DNA of 64,000 bases, taken from contig DASZWQ010000194.1 of the NCBI GenBank assembly GCA_035546535.1, forward strand, positions 1-64,000, given 5' to 3'. The position numbers were made by a program, and so were the translations under genes. The notes beneath the pieces are model-generated. The model did no database searches and was not told where the DNA came from. It saw nothing but the letters and a program-made list of their open reading frames with translations. Shown here one piece after another: positions 45,465 through 56,248 of the stretch. How positions within the stretch are numbered: position 1 is the stretch's first letter; each line of letters starts with the position of its first letter. The stretch is from Pirellulales bacterium (GTDB lineage Bacteria > Planctomycetota > Planctomycetia > Pirellulales > JACPPG01).

Positions 45465-47762
45465 CTTCTCCTGCATCGCTTTCCATACCTTCGGGGGCGA
45501 CATGGGTAGCTCTTGCAAGCGACGTCCGATCGCACGGGCAATGGCGTTCGCGATCGCGGCCGGCGGGGCGACGATGGGCGTTTCGCCCACGCCGCGCACG
45601 CCGTACGGGTGCGCGGGATTCGGCACTTCGACGATGATCGTGTCGATCATCGGCAGGTCGAACGCCGTCGGCATGCGGTAATCCAGGTAGCTCGCGTTGC
45701 GCATACGCCCGGAGTCGTCGTAGAAGTATTCTTCGTTCAGCGCCCAGCCGATCCCTTGCACGCTGCCGCCTTGCATCTGCCCTTCGACATAACTGGGATG
45801 GATCGCCTTGCCGGCATCCTGGATGGCGGTATATCGCAGGATCGTGACCTTGCCCGTATCGGGGTCGACCTCGACATCCACGATGTGTGTGCCGAAGCCG
45901 TTGCTGGGTCCTTCGGGATCGACCGTGGCGCGGCCGACGACGGGCCCGCCGGTTTGATTCAGCTTTCCGGCCAGTTCCTTGAACGAGATTGCTTTGCCGC
46001 CGGGGCCGCGGAAGCTGCCGTCTTCCCATTTCACGTCGGCCGGCTTGCACTCCCACAAGAGTGCCGCCCGCGCGGCCATCTGCTCGCGCAGATCAAGGCC
46101 GACATTGTAGGCCGCCAGGCCGGTGGCGAACGTCGTGCGGCTGCCGCCGGTGACGTCGGTGTAGCCGACGCTGTCGGTGTCAGCAACTTGCGGATGGACA
46201 TCCTCGGCCGCGATGCCCAGCGTTTCGGCCAGTTGCATGGCGATGCTGGTGCGCGTGCCACCGATGTCGGTGGAACCTTCGATAAGCGTTACCGTGCCGT
46301 CGGAATTGACATTGGCGGCGGCGCTGCTTTTCAACCCGATATTGAACCAGAATCCGCTGGCGATGCCGCGGCCGCGATGCGGGCCGGTGAGCTTGGAGCG
46401 CCAATGCTCGCTGTTCTTGGCCGCTTCGAGCGTCTCGATAAACCCAATCCGCGGATAGATCGGCCCATCGACGCGGCGGGTCCCTTCCTTGGCGGCGTTT
46501 TTCAGGCGGATCTCGATCGGATCGATGTTCAGCTTTTCGGCCAACTCGTCGATCACCGATTCGCAGGCGAAGGCGGCCTGCGTGGCGCCGGGCGCGCGAT
46601 AGGCCGCGGTTTTCGGCTTGTTGAGCACGACGTCGTAACCATCGACGCGCGCGTTGGCCAGTTCATAACAACTAAAGACGCACATGCAGCCCGGGCCGAT
46701 CATGCCGCCCGGATAAGCGCCCGCGTCATAGGCCAGCCACGCTTCGCCGGCGGTCAGGCGGCCGTCTTTCTTGGCGCCGAGCTTCACACGCATGAAAGAT
46801 CCGGGCGTGGGACCGGTCCCTTCGAAGACGTCGGCTCGCGACATGATCATCTTTACCGGCCGGCCGCATTTGCGGCTGAGAATGGCGGCCACGGGTTCGA
46901 GATAGACCGTGATCTTGCCGCCGAAGCCACCGCCGATTTCGCAGGGCACCACGGTGACCTGCGAGACAGGAATTTGCAGCAGCTCGGCGGTTTGCGCCCG
47001 GGCGCTAAACGCCCCTTGCGTCGAGGTCCAGATCGTGACATGCCCGTCGTGATTCCACAGCGCCGTCGAAACATGCGGCTCGATGTAGCCCTGGTGGACG
47101 CTGGCGGTCTTGAACTCGCGCTCGATCACGAGGTCGGCTTCGGCAAAGCCCTTTCCCACATCTCCCTTTTCGAAGTGCAGGTGCATCGAGACGTTGGTCG
47201 GCGTCGTGCCGATCTTGCCCATCTCGTTGGTGAACACGTTATCGTGCAAGAGCGGCGCATCGTCTTTCATGGCGTCGAGCACCCACGTCACCGCCGGCAG
47301 CGGCTCGTATTCGATGCGGATCAGTTTGATCGCTTCTTCGGCCACATGCGGGCTCGTGGCAGCAACCGCCGCCACGGCGTGCCCCCGGTACAGCGCCTTG
47401 TCATGCGCCAGGCAGTTGGCGCTCAAGTGGGCCAGGTTGACCGCGCCCTCGCCCAGGTCGGCGATCTTGTCCTTCAGGTTGGGAAAGTCGCGCCCTGTGG
47501 CGACGGCCACGACGCCGGGCAGCTTTTCGGCGGCGCTCGTGTCGATCGACTTAATACGGGCATGCGCGTGAGGGCTGCGCAGTATGCGGCCATGCACCAG
47601 GCCCGCCATCTGCACGTCGGCGCCGTAAATCGCGCGGCCGGTTACCTTGTCGACACCGTCGTGGCGCACCGGCCGGGTGCCAATCACTTTGTACCTGGCG
47701 GCAGCACCATTCGTGGCGGCCGGTTCTTTCGACTTGCTTTTCGGAGGCGTATCAGTGGCCAT
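45459..47762 (-). CDS. Molybdenum hydroxylase, molybdopterin-binding large subunit
   Basis: A 767-residue large subunit of the xanthine dehydrogenase/aldehyde oxidase superfamily, holding the Mo-molybdopterin active site. It has the substrate-channel AYRAPG motif (about residue 386) and the catalytic Glu in GVGE (about 724). AYRAPG separates it from CO dehydrogenase (AYRCSFR), so the substrate is an aldehyde or N-heterocycle, not CO. It opens with RPVRHDGVDKVTGRAIYGAD. The ATG at 47762 abuts the stop of the 2Fe-2S subunit gene, so the two are coupled. Confidence 0.93.
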   Translation of the reverse strand: MATDTPPKSKSKEPAATNGAAARYKVIGTRPVRHDGVDKVTGRAIYGADVQMAGLVHGRILRSPHAHARIKSIDTSAAEKLPGVVAVATGRDFPNLKDKIADLGEGAVNLAHLSANCLAHDKALYRGHAVAAVAATSPHVAEEAIKLIRIEYEPLPAVTWVLDAMKDDAPLLHDNVFTNEMGKIGTTPTNVSMHLHFEKGDVGKGFAEADLVIEREFKTASVHQGYIEPHVSTALWNHDGHVTIWTSTQGAFSARAQTAELLQIPVSQVTVVPCEIGGGFGGKITVYLEPVAAILSRKCGRPVKMIMSRADVFEGTGPTPGSFMRVKLGAKKDGRLTAGEAWLAYDAGAYPGGMIGPGCMCVFSCYELANARVDGYDVVLNKPKTAAYRAPGATQAAFACESVIDELAEKLNIDPIEIRLKNAAKEGTRRVDGPIYPRIGFIETLEAAKNSEHWRSKLTGPHRGRGIASGFWFNIGLKSSAAANVNSDGTVTLIEGSTDIGGTRTSIAMQLAETLGIAAEDVHPQVADTDSVGYTDVTGGSRTTFATGLAAYNVGLDLREQMAARAALLWECKPADVKWEDGSFRGPGGKAISFKELAGKLNQTGGPVVGRATVDPEGPSNGFGTHIVDVEVDPDTGKVTILRYTAIQDAGKAIHPSYVEGQMQGGSVQGIGWALNEEYFYDDSGRMRNASYLDYRMPTAFDLPMIDTIIVEVPNPAHPYGVRGVGETPIVAPPAAIANAIARAIGRRLQELPMSPPKVWKAMQEKK

Positions 47763-48247
47763 CAGCGTGAACTCTCCTGTAAAGCCGCGGCGGCCTCTTG
47801 CACGGCGCGGACGATCTTGTCGTAGCCAGTGCAGCGGCACAGATTGCCCGCCAGCTCGAAACGAATATCTTTCTCCGTAGGCTGCGGATTATGGTCGAGC
47901 AGCGCCTTGGCCGCCATCAGAAAGCCGGGCGTGCAGATCCCGCATTGCAGCGCGGCCCCTTCCAGGAAGCATTGCTGCAAGGGGTGCAGGTGCGCCTGGT
48001 CGGCCATTCCTTCGATCGTGCCGATCTTGGCGCCCTCGGCCTCGACGGCCAGCACCAGGCAACTGTTGACCGGCACGCCATCGAGCATGACGGTGCAGGC
48101 GCCGCAGTTGCCGTTGTTGCAGCCTTCCTTCGAGCCGGTGAGCTCCAGTGTGTCACGCAAAACCTCGAGCAAGCTTTGGCGCGGCTCGCAAAGAAACTCG
48201 ATCGCTTCGCCATTAATCGTCGTCGAGACGTGTGCTTTCTTCACCAC
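47762..48247 (-). CDS. Molybdenum hydroxylase, 2Fe-2S subunit
   Basis: A 161-residue small subunit carrying two [2Fe-2S] clusters: the plant-type site CNNGNCGACTVMLDGVPVNSC and the C-terminal site CGICTPGF...CRCTGY. It passes electrons between the Mo and FAD subunits. It sits between them in the order FAD, 2Fe-2S, Mo, the coxM-S-L arrangement. A foldback element fills the gap to the FAD gene. Confidence 0.95.
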   Translation of the reverse strand: MVKKAHVSTTINGEAIEFLCEPRQSLLEVLRDTLELTGSKEGCNNGNCGACTVMLDGVPVNSCLVLAVEAEGAKIGTIEGMADQAHLHPLQQCFLEGAALQCGICTPGFLMAAKALLDHNPQPTEKDIRFELAGNLCRCTGYDKIVRAVQEAAAALQESSR

Positions 48248-48293
48248 GGGCGGCTATCCCTCGGTAAGTTGTGGTCGGTCGCTTGAGGCTGTG

Positions 48294-48439
48294 ACCCTCT
48301 CCCTCCGGGAGAGGGCCGGGGTGAGGGTCTTGTCTACCCACAAAGGCTTCATCGTCGAAGAGCGCGATTATCGCCTGTCAACCGCGCCCCTAACCTAACC
48401 TCTCCCGCCTCTCCCGGAGGGAGAGGGATTTAGATCGTC
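48294..48439. repeat. Foldback element with a dispersed 60-base unit
   Basis: Left arm CCCTCTCCCTCCGGGAGAGG (about 48296-48315) and right arm (about 48401-48427) are reverse complements. The right part from 48380 to 48439 recurs at 51216-51275 with about four differences in 60 bases. It lies between the FAD and 2Fe-2S subunit genes. Confidence 0.75.
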
Positions 48440-48464
48440 AGGCCTCGTTAGTGTTTCAACGTCG

Positions 48465-49373
48465 TCAATACTTTTTGCCATTGGGCGAGTGGCCGACGTG
48501 TCCGCCACGGGCTCGTTCGGCGGCGCCGGTTAGAGCACGAGTCGCCATGACGCCCACGACGTGCAACCGGTATTCGGCCGGGGCACGCATGTCGCTGATC
48601 GGTTTGGCTAGCAATCGCGCGCGATTGCCCCCTTCGGCAAATGTTTCGGCCGTGGCCGGTTTGCCAACCAGCCACTTGGCCACGTCGGTCGCGGGGAGCG
48701 GAGTCGGCGCCACCGCCGCCAGGCCCAGGCGCGCCGCCTCGATCGTATCTCCCTTGGCATTGAGTCGCAGCCAGGCGCCCGCTCCCACGACCGCGATATC
48801 CATCTCGTTGCGGGGAATGAAGCGCAGGTAGCGCGAGCCTTCGTGCGCTGCCGGAGGAGCGAATTCGAGCGCCACCAATAGTTCGCCACGCTTGAGCACG
48901 TTGCGCCCAGGACTGGTGCAGAATTCGGCCACTGGCACCGTGCGGCGGCCATCGGGGCCGGCGATCAAACACTTCGCGTCGAGAGCGATCAGCGCGGGGA
49001 TGGAATCGGCTGCCGGTGACGAATTGCACAGGTTCCCGCCAATCGAGCCGCGGCTTTGAATTTGCCAGCCGCCGATGATGCGGGCCGAATCTGCCAGTGC
49101 CGGGTAAGCCGCAGCCACGGCCGCGTCGCGGTAAACGCGGTAACAGGGAACACTGGCTCCTAGGTGCAGCCCCTTTTGCGGGCTGAACGACAGGTTCATC
49201 AGCTCGGGGATCTTCTTGATGTCGACGATCAGGTCGGCATCGCGCAGCCCTTCGCGCAACTGCACCAAAATGTCGGTCCCGCCAGCCAGAACCTTGGCTT
49301 TATCGCCGCGTGCGGCCAACAGGCCAACCGCCTCGTCGACGCTGTGAGCGGCCGCGTATTCGATCTCTTTCAA
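48465..49373 (-). CDS. Molybdenum hydroxylase, FAD-binding subunit
   Basis: A 302-residue FAD subunit of the CoxM type. The opening EIEYAAAHSVDEAVGLL, the FAD site AGGTDILVQLREG, IGGNLCNSSPAADSIPALIALDA and the C-terminal CO-dehydrogenase-flavoprotein C domain are present. The TTG at 49373 places the family opening at the N terminus and has GGAG about 10 bases upstream; an ATG start at 49421 or 49442 would add about 16-23 Arg-rich residues. First gene of the set. Confidence 0.9.
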   Translation of the reverse strand: MKEIEYAAAHSVDEAVGLLAARGDKAKVLAGGTDILVQLREGLRDADLIVDIKKIPELMNLSFSPQKGLHLGASVPCYRVYRDAAVAAAYPALADSARIIGGWQIQSRGSIGGNLCNSSPAADSIPALIALDAKCLIAGPDGRRTVPVAEFCTSPGRNVLKRGELLVALEFAPPAAHEGSRYLRFIPRNEMDIAVVGAGAWLRLNAKGDTIEAARLGLAAVAPTPLPATDVAKWLVGKPATAETFAEGGNRARLLAKPISDMRAPAEYRLHVVGVMATRALTGAAERARGGHVGHSPNGKKY

Positions 49374-49587
49374 GCGGTTCGAACTCCTACAATTTGCCCC
49401 GAAATCTCTCCGACACCCCATGGCAAATTTGACGGCGGCCAACCGCGTCTGTCAAGCGACGGCAGGCAGACGGCCCGCCATGCTATCCCCTTGACTGGTT
49501 GCAGCTTGCGGGCAGGGATACAATTCTTGAGTCCACGTGCCGCACATTACCCTTGACCATAAAACTCCCACGCCCAGGAGGTCGATC

Positions 49588-51060
49588 ATGGCCACCACTA
49601 CGGAAACGATCAAACAGCCCAAGATTCGTCAAACGGAATGCTTCATCGGGGGCAAGTGGCAGCCGGCCAAGAGCGGCAAGACCTTCGAAACCGTGAACCC
49701 GGCGACCGAGCAAGTGATCGCCAATGTAGCCGAAGGGGACGCGGCCGATGTTGACCTGGCCGTGGCCGCCGCACGCGAAGCGCTCGAGCGCGGACCGTGG
49801 AGCAAGATGGACGCCCGCGATCGCGGCCGCTTGATGTACAAGCTGGCCGACTTGATCGAAGAAGAATTGAATGATCTGGCCGCGCTCGAAACGCTCGATA
49901 ATGGCAAGCCGATTCGCGATTCGCGTGCCGCGGACCTGCCGCTGACGATCGATTGCCTGCGCTACTACGCCGGCTTCGCCGACAAAATCCACGGCCAGAC
50001 GATTCCGGTGCGCGGCAACTATTTCACTTACACGCGGCGCGAGCCGGTGGGCGTCGTCGGCCAGATCATTCCCTGGAACTTCCCCATGCTGATGGTGGCT
50101 TGGAAGTGGGGGCCGGCCTTGGCCGCGGGTTGCACGATCGTGATGAAGCCGGCCGAGCAGACGCCGCTCACCTGCCTGCGCATGGCCAAGCTGGCGCAGG
50201 AAGCCGGCATCCCCGACGGCGTAATCAACGTCGTGCCCGGTTACGGGCCGACCGCGGGTGCTTCGATCGTGAAGCATCGCGGCGTGGATAAGGTGGCCTT
50301 CACCGGCGAGCATCGCACGGCGCAAATCATCATGGCCGACGCCTCCCAGACCTTGAAGCGGCTGACGTTCGAACTCGGTGGCAAAAGCCCGAACATCGTC
50401 TTTGCCGACGCCGATCTCGACGCCGCGGCGGCCGGAGCGCACTTCGGCTTGTACTTCAACCAAGGGCAATGCTGCTGTGCGGGCAGCCGGCTGTTCGTGC
50501 AGGAAAAAGTCTATGACAAGGTGGTCGACAAGATCGCGGCGATGAACAAGACGCGCCACGTCGGCGACCCGCTCGACCCGGCGACCGAGCAAGGCCCGCA
50601 AATCGACCAGGCGCAGTTCGACAAGATCATGCACTACATCGACCTGGGCAAGAAGGAGGGCGCGCAGTGCCTGACCGGCGGCAAGCGCCACGGCGACCGC
50701 GGCTACTTCATCGAGCCGACCTTGTTCGCCGGCGTCGAGGACGAGATGTCGATCGCCAAGGACGAAATCTTCGGACCGGTCTTGTCGGTGCTGAAGTTCA
50801 AGGACGTCGACGAGATCATCGAGCGCGGCAATAACACGTTCTATGGTCTCGCCGCCGCCGTGTGGACACGCGACATCGCCAAGGCACACCACATCGCCGC
50901 CAAGCTGCGAGCCGGCACCGTGTGGGTCAACTGCTACGACGTTTTCGACACCGCCGCGCCGTTCGGCGGCTTCAAGATGTCAGGCATGGGCCGGGAACTC
51001 GGCGAACGCGGACTGGACGCCTACACCGAGACGAAGACGGTGACGGTCAGCTTGACGTAG
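49588..51060 (+). CDS. NAD(P)-dependent aldehyde dehydrogenase family protein
   Basis: A 490-residue member of the ALDH superfamily. The catalytic Cys lies in [12 protein letters not shown], the general-base Glu in [11 protein letters not shown], and PWNFPMLM is the oxyanion/NAD segment. An oddity is the dinucleotide turn: the usual FTGSTxxG reads FTGEHRTA, losing the Ser/Thr and last Gly. Clade variation or loss of NAD binding cannot be told apart here. ATG 49588 has AGGAGG upstream. Divergent from the Mo hydroxylase genes; a strong terminator follows. Confidence 0.94.
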   Translation: MATTTETIKQPKIRQTECFIGGKWQPAKSGKTFETVNPATEQVIANVAEGDAADVDLAVAAAREALERGPWSKMDARDRGRLMYKLADLIEEELNDLAALETLDNGKPIRDSRAADLPLTIDCLRYYAGFADKIHGQTIPVRGNYFTYTRREPVGVVGQIIPWNFPMLMVAWKWGPALAAGCTIVMKPAEQTPLTCLRMAKLAQEAGIPDGVINVVPGYGPTAGASIVKHRGVDKVAFTGEHRTAQIIMADASQTLKRLTFELGGKSPNIVFADADLDAAAAGAHFGLYFNQGQCCCAGSRLFVQEKVYDKVVDKIAAMNKTRHVGDPLDPATEQGPQIDQAQFDKIMHYIDLGKKEGAQCLTGGKRHGDRGYFIEPTLFAGVEDEMSIAKDEIFGPVLSVLKFKDVDEIIERGNNTFYGLAAAVWTRDIAKAHHIAAKLRAGTVWVNCYDVFDTAAPFGGFKMSGMGRELGERGLDAYTETKTVTVSLT

Positions 51061-51090
51061 TGCTCCGACTTCGGTCAACGATTCGCTAAC

Positions 51091-51133
51091 AGCCCCTCGC
51101 CCTCCGGGAGACGACAGGGTGAGGGGCTTTTTG
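51091..51133 (+). terminator. Intrinsic terminator of the aldehyde dehydrogenase gene
   Basis: AGCCCCTC (51091-51098) pairs with GAGGGGCT (51121-51128), followed by TTTTTGTTG, 30 bases after the stop. The inner part (GCCCT...AGGGT) extends the stem. It also resembles the left half of the 48294-48439 foldback. Confidence 0.8.
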
Positions 51134-51215
51134 TTGTCTCGCCGGGTCGCGAATTATTGCGGCGTCGTTCGTTTTCCTTTAGCTCGTCTCGAACTAACGC
51201 CATCCTGGCGTCGTT

Positions 51216-51275
51216 AACCGCGCCCCTCACCTAACCTCTCCCGCCTCTCCCGAAGGGAGAGGAAATTAGATCGTC
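51216..51275. repeat. Second copy of the 60-base dispersed unit
   Basis: AACCGCGCCCCT..CCTAACC..CTCCCG...TTAGATCGTC, matching 48380-48439 with about four substitutions. It lies between the aldehyde dehydrogenase gene and ruvB. Together with the terminator hairpin before it, it fills the 317-base gap 51061-51377, in which no gene is seen. Confidence 0.7.
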
Positions 51276-51377
51276 GTCCGAACCCCTCTCACCGCACGGG
51301 GTAGGGTCTTGCACTGCACCTTGCGCCATCGCATGGCGGACCAGCCGCGGCACCCGGATGAAAGATCGCCTCTGCGG

Positions 51378-52433
51378 CTAGAACAGCCGCGGCTGGCTAT
51401 CTTCGGGCTCGGGGCGGTCGAGCTTGAGGTGATCGTACGCGTCGGGCGTGGCTTTGCGGCCGCGCGGGGTGCGGACCACCAGGCCCGCGCGCAAGAGAAA
51501 CGGCTCGACTTCGTCTTCCAGCGTGTCGGTCGCGGTGTTCATTGTGTGGGCCACGGCCTCGACGCCGACCGGTCCACCGTGAAAGATGCGGATGATCGTT
51601 TCCAGGTACTTGCGGTCCTGCCCGTCGAGCCCGCGATAGTCGATCCCCTGCATGTCGAGGGCCGCTTGCGCGACCTGGTGCGTGATCCGGCCATCAGCTT
51701 TGCTCGTGGCATAATCGCGCACCCAGCGCAAACGGTTGTTGGCCAGGCGCGGCGTCCCCCGGCTGCGCACGGCGATCTCGTGGGCACTCTGGTCGTCGAT
51801 CTCGGCCCGCAGTTTCGCGGCGCTGCGGCGCACGATCTCGGCCAACTCGTCCAGCGAGTAAAAATCGAGGTGCTCGCGCATCTGGAAGCGATCGCGCAAC
51901 GGCGCCGACAGCATGCCGGTCCGCGTTGTCGCGCCGATCAGCGTGAACGGCTTGAGCGGCATGTTGATCGTGCGGGCGTTGACCCCTTCGCCCAGCGTTA
52001 TGTCGATGCGAAAATCCTCCATCGCTGGATAGAGGAACTCTTCGACGGCTTTGGGCAGACGGTGAATCTCGTCGACGAACAGGACCGAGCCTTCTTCGGC
52101 GTTGGTGAGGTACGGCACGAGGTCCTTGGGGGCCATCAGCGCCGCGCCGCTGGCAATCTGCACCGAAACGCCCAGATCGCGCGGGATGACCATGGCAAAC
52201 GTGGTCTTTCCCAGACCGGGCGGGCCGTCGAACAGGATATGCCCGAGCGTCTCGCCGCGCTTTTGCGAGGCATCGACGGCGATGGCCAGTCGGGCACAAA
52301 CCTCGCGCTGCCCCACCATGTCGCGCATCCGCTGCGGGCGCAGGGCGCGATCCTCGGGATCGTCGTCGAAGCGCTCGCGCGCGACCGGCGCGGCGGCCGA
52401 GGCGGCACCAGGTTTGAGAATCGGCTCACGCAC
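51378..52433 (-). CDS. ruvB: Holliday junction branch migration ATPase RuvB
   Basis: The hexameric AAA+ motor of the RuvAB complex. The 351-residue protein has Walker A GPPGLGKTT, Walker B DEIHRL, the sensor TLIGATTR and the RFGIQ-like DRFQMREHLDFY block with the Arg finger, followed by the winged-helix C-terminal part. It starts at GTG 52433 with GGAGG 9 bases upstream. Third gene of the ruvC-ruvA-ruvB run; a foldback separates it from ruvA. Confidence 0.97.
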   Translation of the reverse strand: MREPILKPGAASAAAPVARERFDDDPEDRALRPQRMRDMVGQREVCARLAIAVDASQKRGETLGHILFDGPPGLGKTTFAMVIPRDLGVSVQIASGAALMAPKDLVPYLTNAEEGSVLFVDEIHRLPKAVEEFLYPAMEDFRIDITLGEGVNARTINMPLKPFTLIGATTRTGMLSAPLRDRFQMREHLDFYSLDELAEIVRRSAAKLRAEIDDQSAHEIAVRSRGTPRLANNRLRWVRDYATSKADGRITHQVAQAALDMQGIDYRGLDGQDRKYLETIIRIFHGGPVGVEAVAHTMNTATDTLEDEVEPFLLRAGLVVRTPRGRKATPDAYDHLKLDRPEPEDSQPRLF

Positions 52434-52488
52434 GCTAAACGACCTCCGTGATGATCACGGAGTATACCAAAACGCAGCGACAGTGCGG

Positions 52489-52612
52489 GAATGTCGAATG
52501 TCTAAAGCCAAATGTCGAAAGAAGCACGAAATCTCAAATGTCGAATGATCCGCCCGACGTCGACATTTGAGTTTTGGGGTTTCCTTAGACATTTGAATTT
52601 CGACATTTGTCA
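52489..52612. repeat. Foldback element between ruvA and ruvB
   Basis: A nested imperfect inverted repeat. The inner stem CTCAAATGTCGA with TCGACATTTGAG is a perfect 12-base pair. Outer arms AATGTCTAAAG and CTTAGACATT, then AATGTCGAA and TTCGACATT, also pair. The AAATGTCGAA unit is repeated several times. No coding sequence. Confidence 0.75.
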
Positions 52613-52613
52613 T

Positions 52614-53240
52614 TCACTTCCCTTGCCTCTGCTGATAGATCGCCTGCAGCAGCGCTTGCACGTCGGCGTATTTCTTCTTGCCGGCCAGGGCCGTGTCGAG
52701 TAAGCGCCGCGCTTCGGCTTCGGAATGGCCCAGCTGGCGCAAAACCTGGAACGTCTCCTGCACCAGGTCGTGTTCCTCGATCGTCTCGAACGCTTCTTCG
52801 CGCGCCACGAGTAGAGCAAACTTCGGCACTTTGCGACGCAGCTTGGCAATGATTCGCTCCGAGGTAGCGGGGCCGACGCCGGGCAGGCTGGCCAAGAGCT
52901 TCGCGTCTTGCTCTTCGATCGCCGTGGCGACCTCGCGCACCGGGCGGACCATGGCCCGCAGCGCCTTTTTTACGCCCACGCCGTCGACCGAGCAAAACAA
53001 CTCGAAGAACTCGCGCTCGACTTCGCTCAAAAACCCGATCAGCCGCGGCGTCATCCGCCCCTGCATCGGGTTTCCTTCCAGGTAGTCGATCGTGTGCAGG
53101 CTGATTTCCTCGCCGAGTCGGTTTTGCAACTGTCGGCGGGCGAACTCAGGGATGAACACTTCGAAATCGAAAGCGCCAAAGCGTAGCGTGGCCACATCTT
53201 CGGCCACGGAAAGCAGCTTGCCGGTAATCTTCGTAATCAC
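52614..53240 (-). CDS. ruvA: Holliday junction DNA-binding protein RuvA
   Basis: Tetramer that binds the four-way junction and loads RuvB. The 208-residue protein has the OB-fold domain I ([27 protein letters not shown]), the helix-hairpin-helix segment with [17 protein letters not shown], and the C-terminal domain III ([19 protein letters not shown]) that contacts RuvB. Transcribed after ruvC (gap 42 bases). Confidence 0.94.
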   Translation of the reverse strand: MITKITGKLLSVAEDVATLRFGAFDFEVFIPEFARRQLQNRLGEEISLHTIDYLEGNPMQGRMTPRLIGFLSEVEREFFELFCSVDGVGVKKALRAMVRPVREVATAIEEQDAKLLASLPGVGPATSERIIAKLRRKVPKFALLVAREEAFETIEEHDLVQETFQVLRQLGHSEAEARRLLDTALAGKKKYADVQALLQAIYQQRQGK

Positions 53241-53282
53241 GGGTCTTATGTCGCTCCGTCGTGGTACCGTGCAAACCGCGTT

Positions 53283-53807
53283 TCAAGCCCGCCGGCGCGC
53301 GACCGCGGCCCAGTCGGGCTGCATGTAGAAATGACATAGAGCCGCGGCCAAGGCGTCGGCCACATCATGCGGCTCGGGCGCTTCGGTGAGACCAAGCTCG
53401 CGGGCTACGGCCCGCTGCATTTGCGGCTTGGCGGCCTGACCGTTGCCCGTGAGGGTCTTTTTGATGCGCGTCGCGCTATAGCTCGTGACAGGGATGCCGG
53501 CGCGCGCCGCGGCCAGGCAGATAACTCCTCGCGCATGCCCCATCAAGATCGACGTGCGCGGCCGCTTGTAATGCGAAAAGAGCTCTTCCAAGGCCATACA
53601 CGACGGCGAGAACGAAGCGATCACGTCGGCGACGCCGTCGAAGATCTCGTTGACACGCGCTGCCAGCGAATCACGCGTGCGTCCACGGATCACACCTGCC
53701 TCGCACAGTTGCGGACCACGCGGCGACACTTCCAGTACCGCGTACCCGGTCACCTTCAGCCCGGGATCAATCCCCAGAACGCGCGGCGCTGTGCGGGTGG
53801 TAGTCAT
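53283..53807 (-). CDS. ruvC: Holliday junction resolvase RuvC
   Basis: Cuts Holliday junctions symmetrically. The 174-residue RNase H-fold nuclease has the first catalytic Asp in GIDPGLKVTGYAV (D14), the catalytic Glu pair in ALEELF and the last acidic pair in EPHDVADALAAA. The GHARGVICLAAA helix is as in the family. First gene of the ruvCAB set. Confidence 0.96.
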   Translation of the reverse strand: MTTTRTAPRVLGIDPGLKVTGYAVLEVSPRGPQLCEAGVIRGRTRDSLAARVNEIFDGVADVIASFSPSCMALEELFSHYKRPRTSILMGHARGVICLAAARAGIPVTSYSATRIKKTLTGNGQAAKPQMQRAVARELGLTEAPEPHDVADALAAALCHFYMQPDWAAVARRRA

Positions 53808-53815
53808 GAGGAAGT

Positions 53816-53958
53816 AGACAGCCGGCAGAGGGCAGCAGGCAGTGAAGGAAAGGAAGCGGGCAGAGGGCAGTAGGCAGATGGCAGTAAAGGAATAACAGGG
53901 CGGGCTCGAATAGTGTCTTCGTGCATTTCACTGCCCTCTGCCCGCTGCCTACTGCCGG
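53816..53958. repeat. Foldback element between ruvC and cysS
   Basis: Arms made of GGGCAGTAGGCAG-type units: left part (about 53819-53880, two copies of a GGGCAG.AGGCAGT.AA unit) and right part (about 53926-53958), which is its reverse complement. The ends GCCGGCAG and CTGCCGGC pair perfectly. It fills the space between ruvC and cysS. Confidence 0.75.
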
Positions 53959-55577
<1,619 letters not shown>

Positions 55578-55584
<7 letters not shown>

Positions 55585-56051
55585 TTCTCAAGTAGTACGA
55601 CGCATTCGGCCATGATCGCTTCCTGCCGGCCGACGGGCCCCACGGCCTCGCCGGTTTTGGCCTTCAGCCCCACGCAATCCGTGGGGATCGAGAGCAGGGA
55701 AGCCAGCCGCTGCCGTATCGTCTCCTTATAGGGTGAGAGCTTAGGCCGCTGGGCGAACACGATGCAATCCAAGTTCACGATCCGATAGCCGGCCGTCTGT
55801 ACCCGCTGGTAGGCCACCGAGAGCATATCGGCCGAATCGCGCCCACGATTGGCCGGATCCGTATCGGGAAACAGCTCGCCGATGTCCCCCAGGGCACAGG
55901 CACCGAGCAACGCGTCGGTCACGGCGTGCAAAAGCACGTCAGCATCGCTGTGCCCGAACGCCCCCTGGTCGTGCGGAACGTCGATTCCCCCGAGCCTCAG
56001 CGGGCCGCCGGGAACGAGCCGATGGGTGTCGTGGCCAATCCCGACTCGCAT
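55578..56051 (-). CDS. ispF: 2-C-methyl-D-erythritol 2,4-cyclodiphosphate synthase
   Basis: Cyclises CDP-ME-2-phosphate in the MEP isoprenoid pathway. The 157-residue protein has the metal ligands of GIGHDTHRL, the HSDADVLLHAVTDALLGA core, DIGELFPDTDP, and the C-terminal KAKTGEAVGPVGRQEAI block. ATG 56051 places MRVGIGHD at the N terminus. The end overlaps cysS by seven bases, so the two are coupled. Confidence 0.95.
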
Positions 56052-56248
56052 GCCGCTCGTGGCTCGTACTCCAAGCATTAGAAAGGGAAAGGGCGCAGCC
56101 GTCGCAGGTGGGGGATTATAGCCAAATCCCGGAAACCGGACAACGCGAGCAGGCGGCCGCTCTGGCGTCCCGGCAACGCGTGTAGTGGCCGCGTGGCGCT
56201 GTCGCCCGCGATTCATTTTGCGCTCTCTCCCCCCTATAATCCCCACGC

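Noticed and set aside
45513-47825. A 770-residue open frame antisense to the Mo subunit gene
   Set aside because: It mirrors codon bias of the real gene on the other strand. Its product is low-complexity, rich in Arg, Gly, Asp and Ala, with no recognisable domain.
47762-49373. CO dehydrogenase assignment for the FAD/2Fe-2S/Mo genes
   Set aside because: The Mo subunit has AYRAPG rather than the CO dehydrogenase AYRCSFR loop; only the gene order fits.
49483-50892. A 469-residue antisense open frame in the aldehyde dehydrogenase gene
   Set aside because: GC-rich antisense frame without a domain; the sense frame has complete ALDH motifs.
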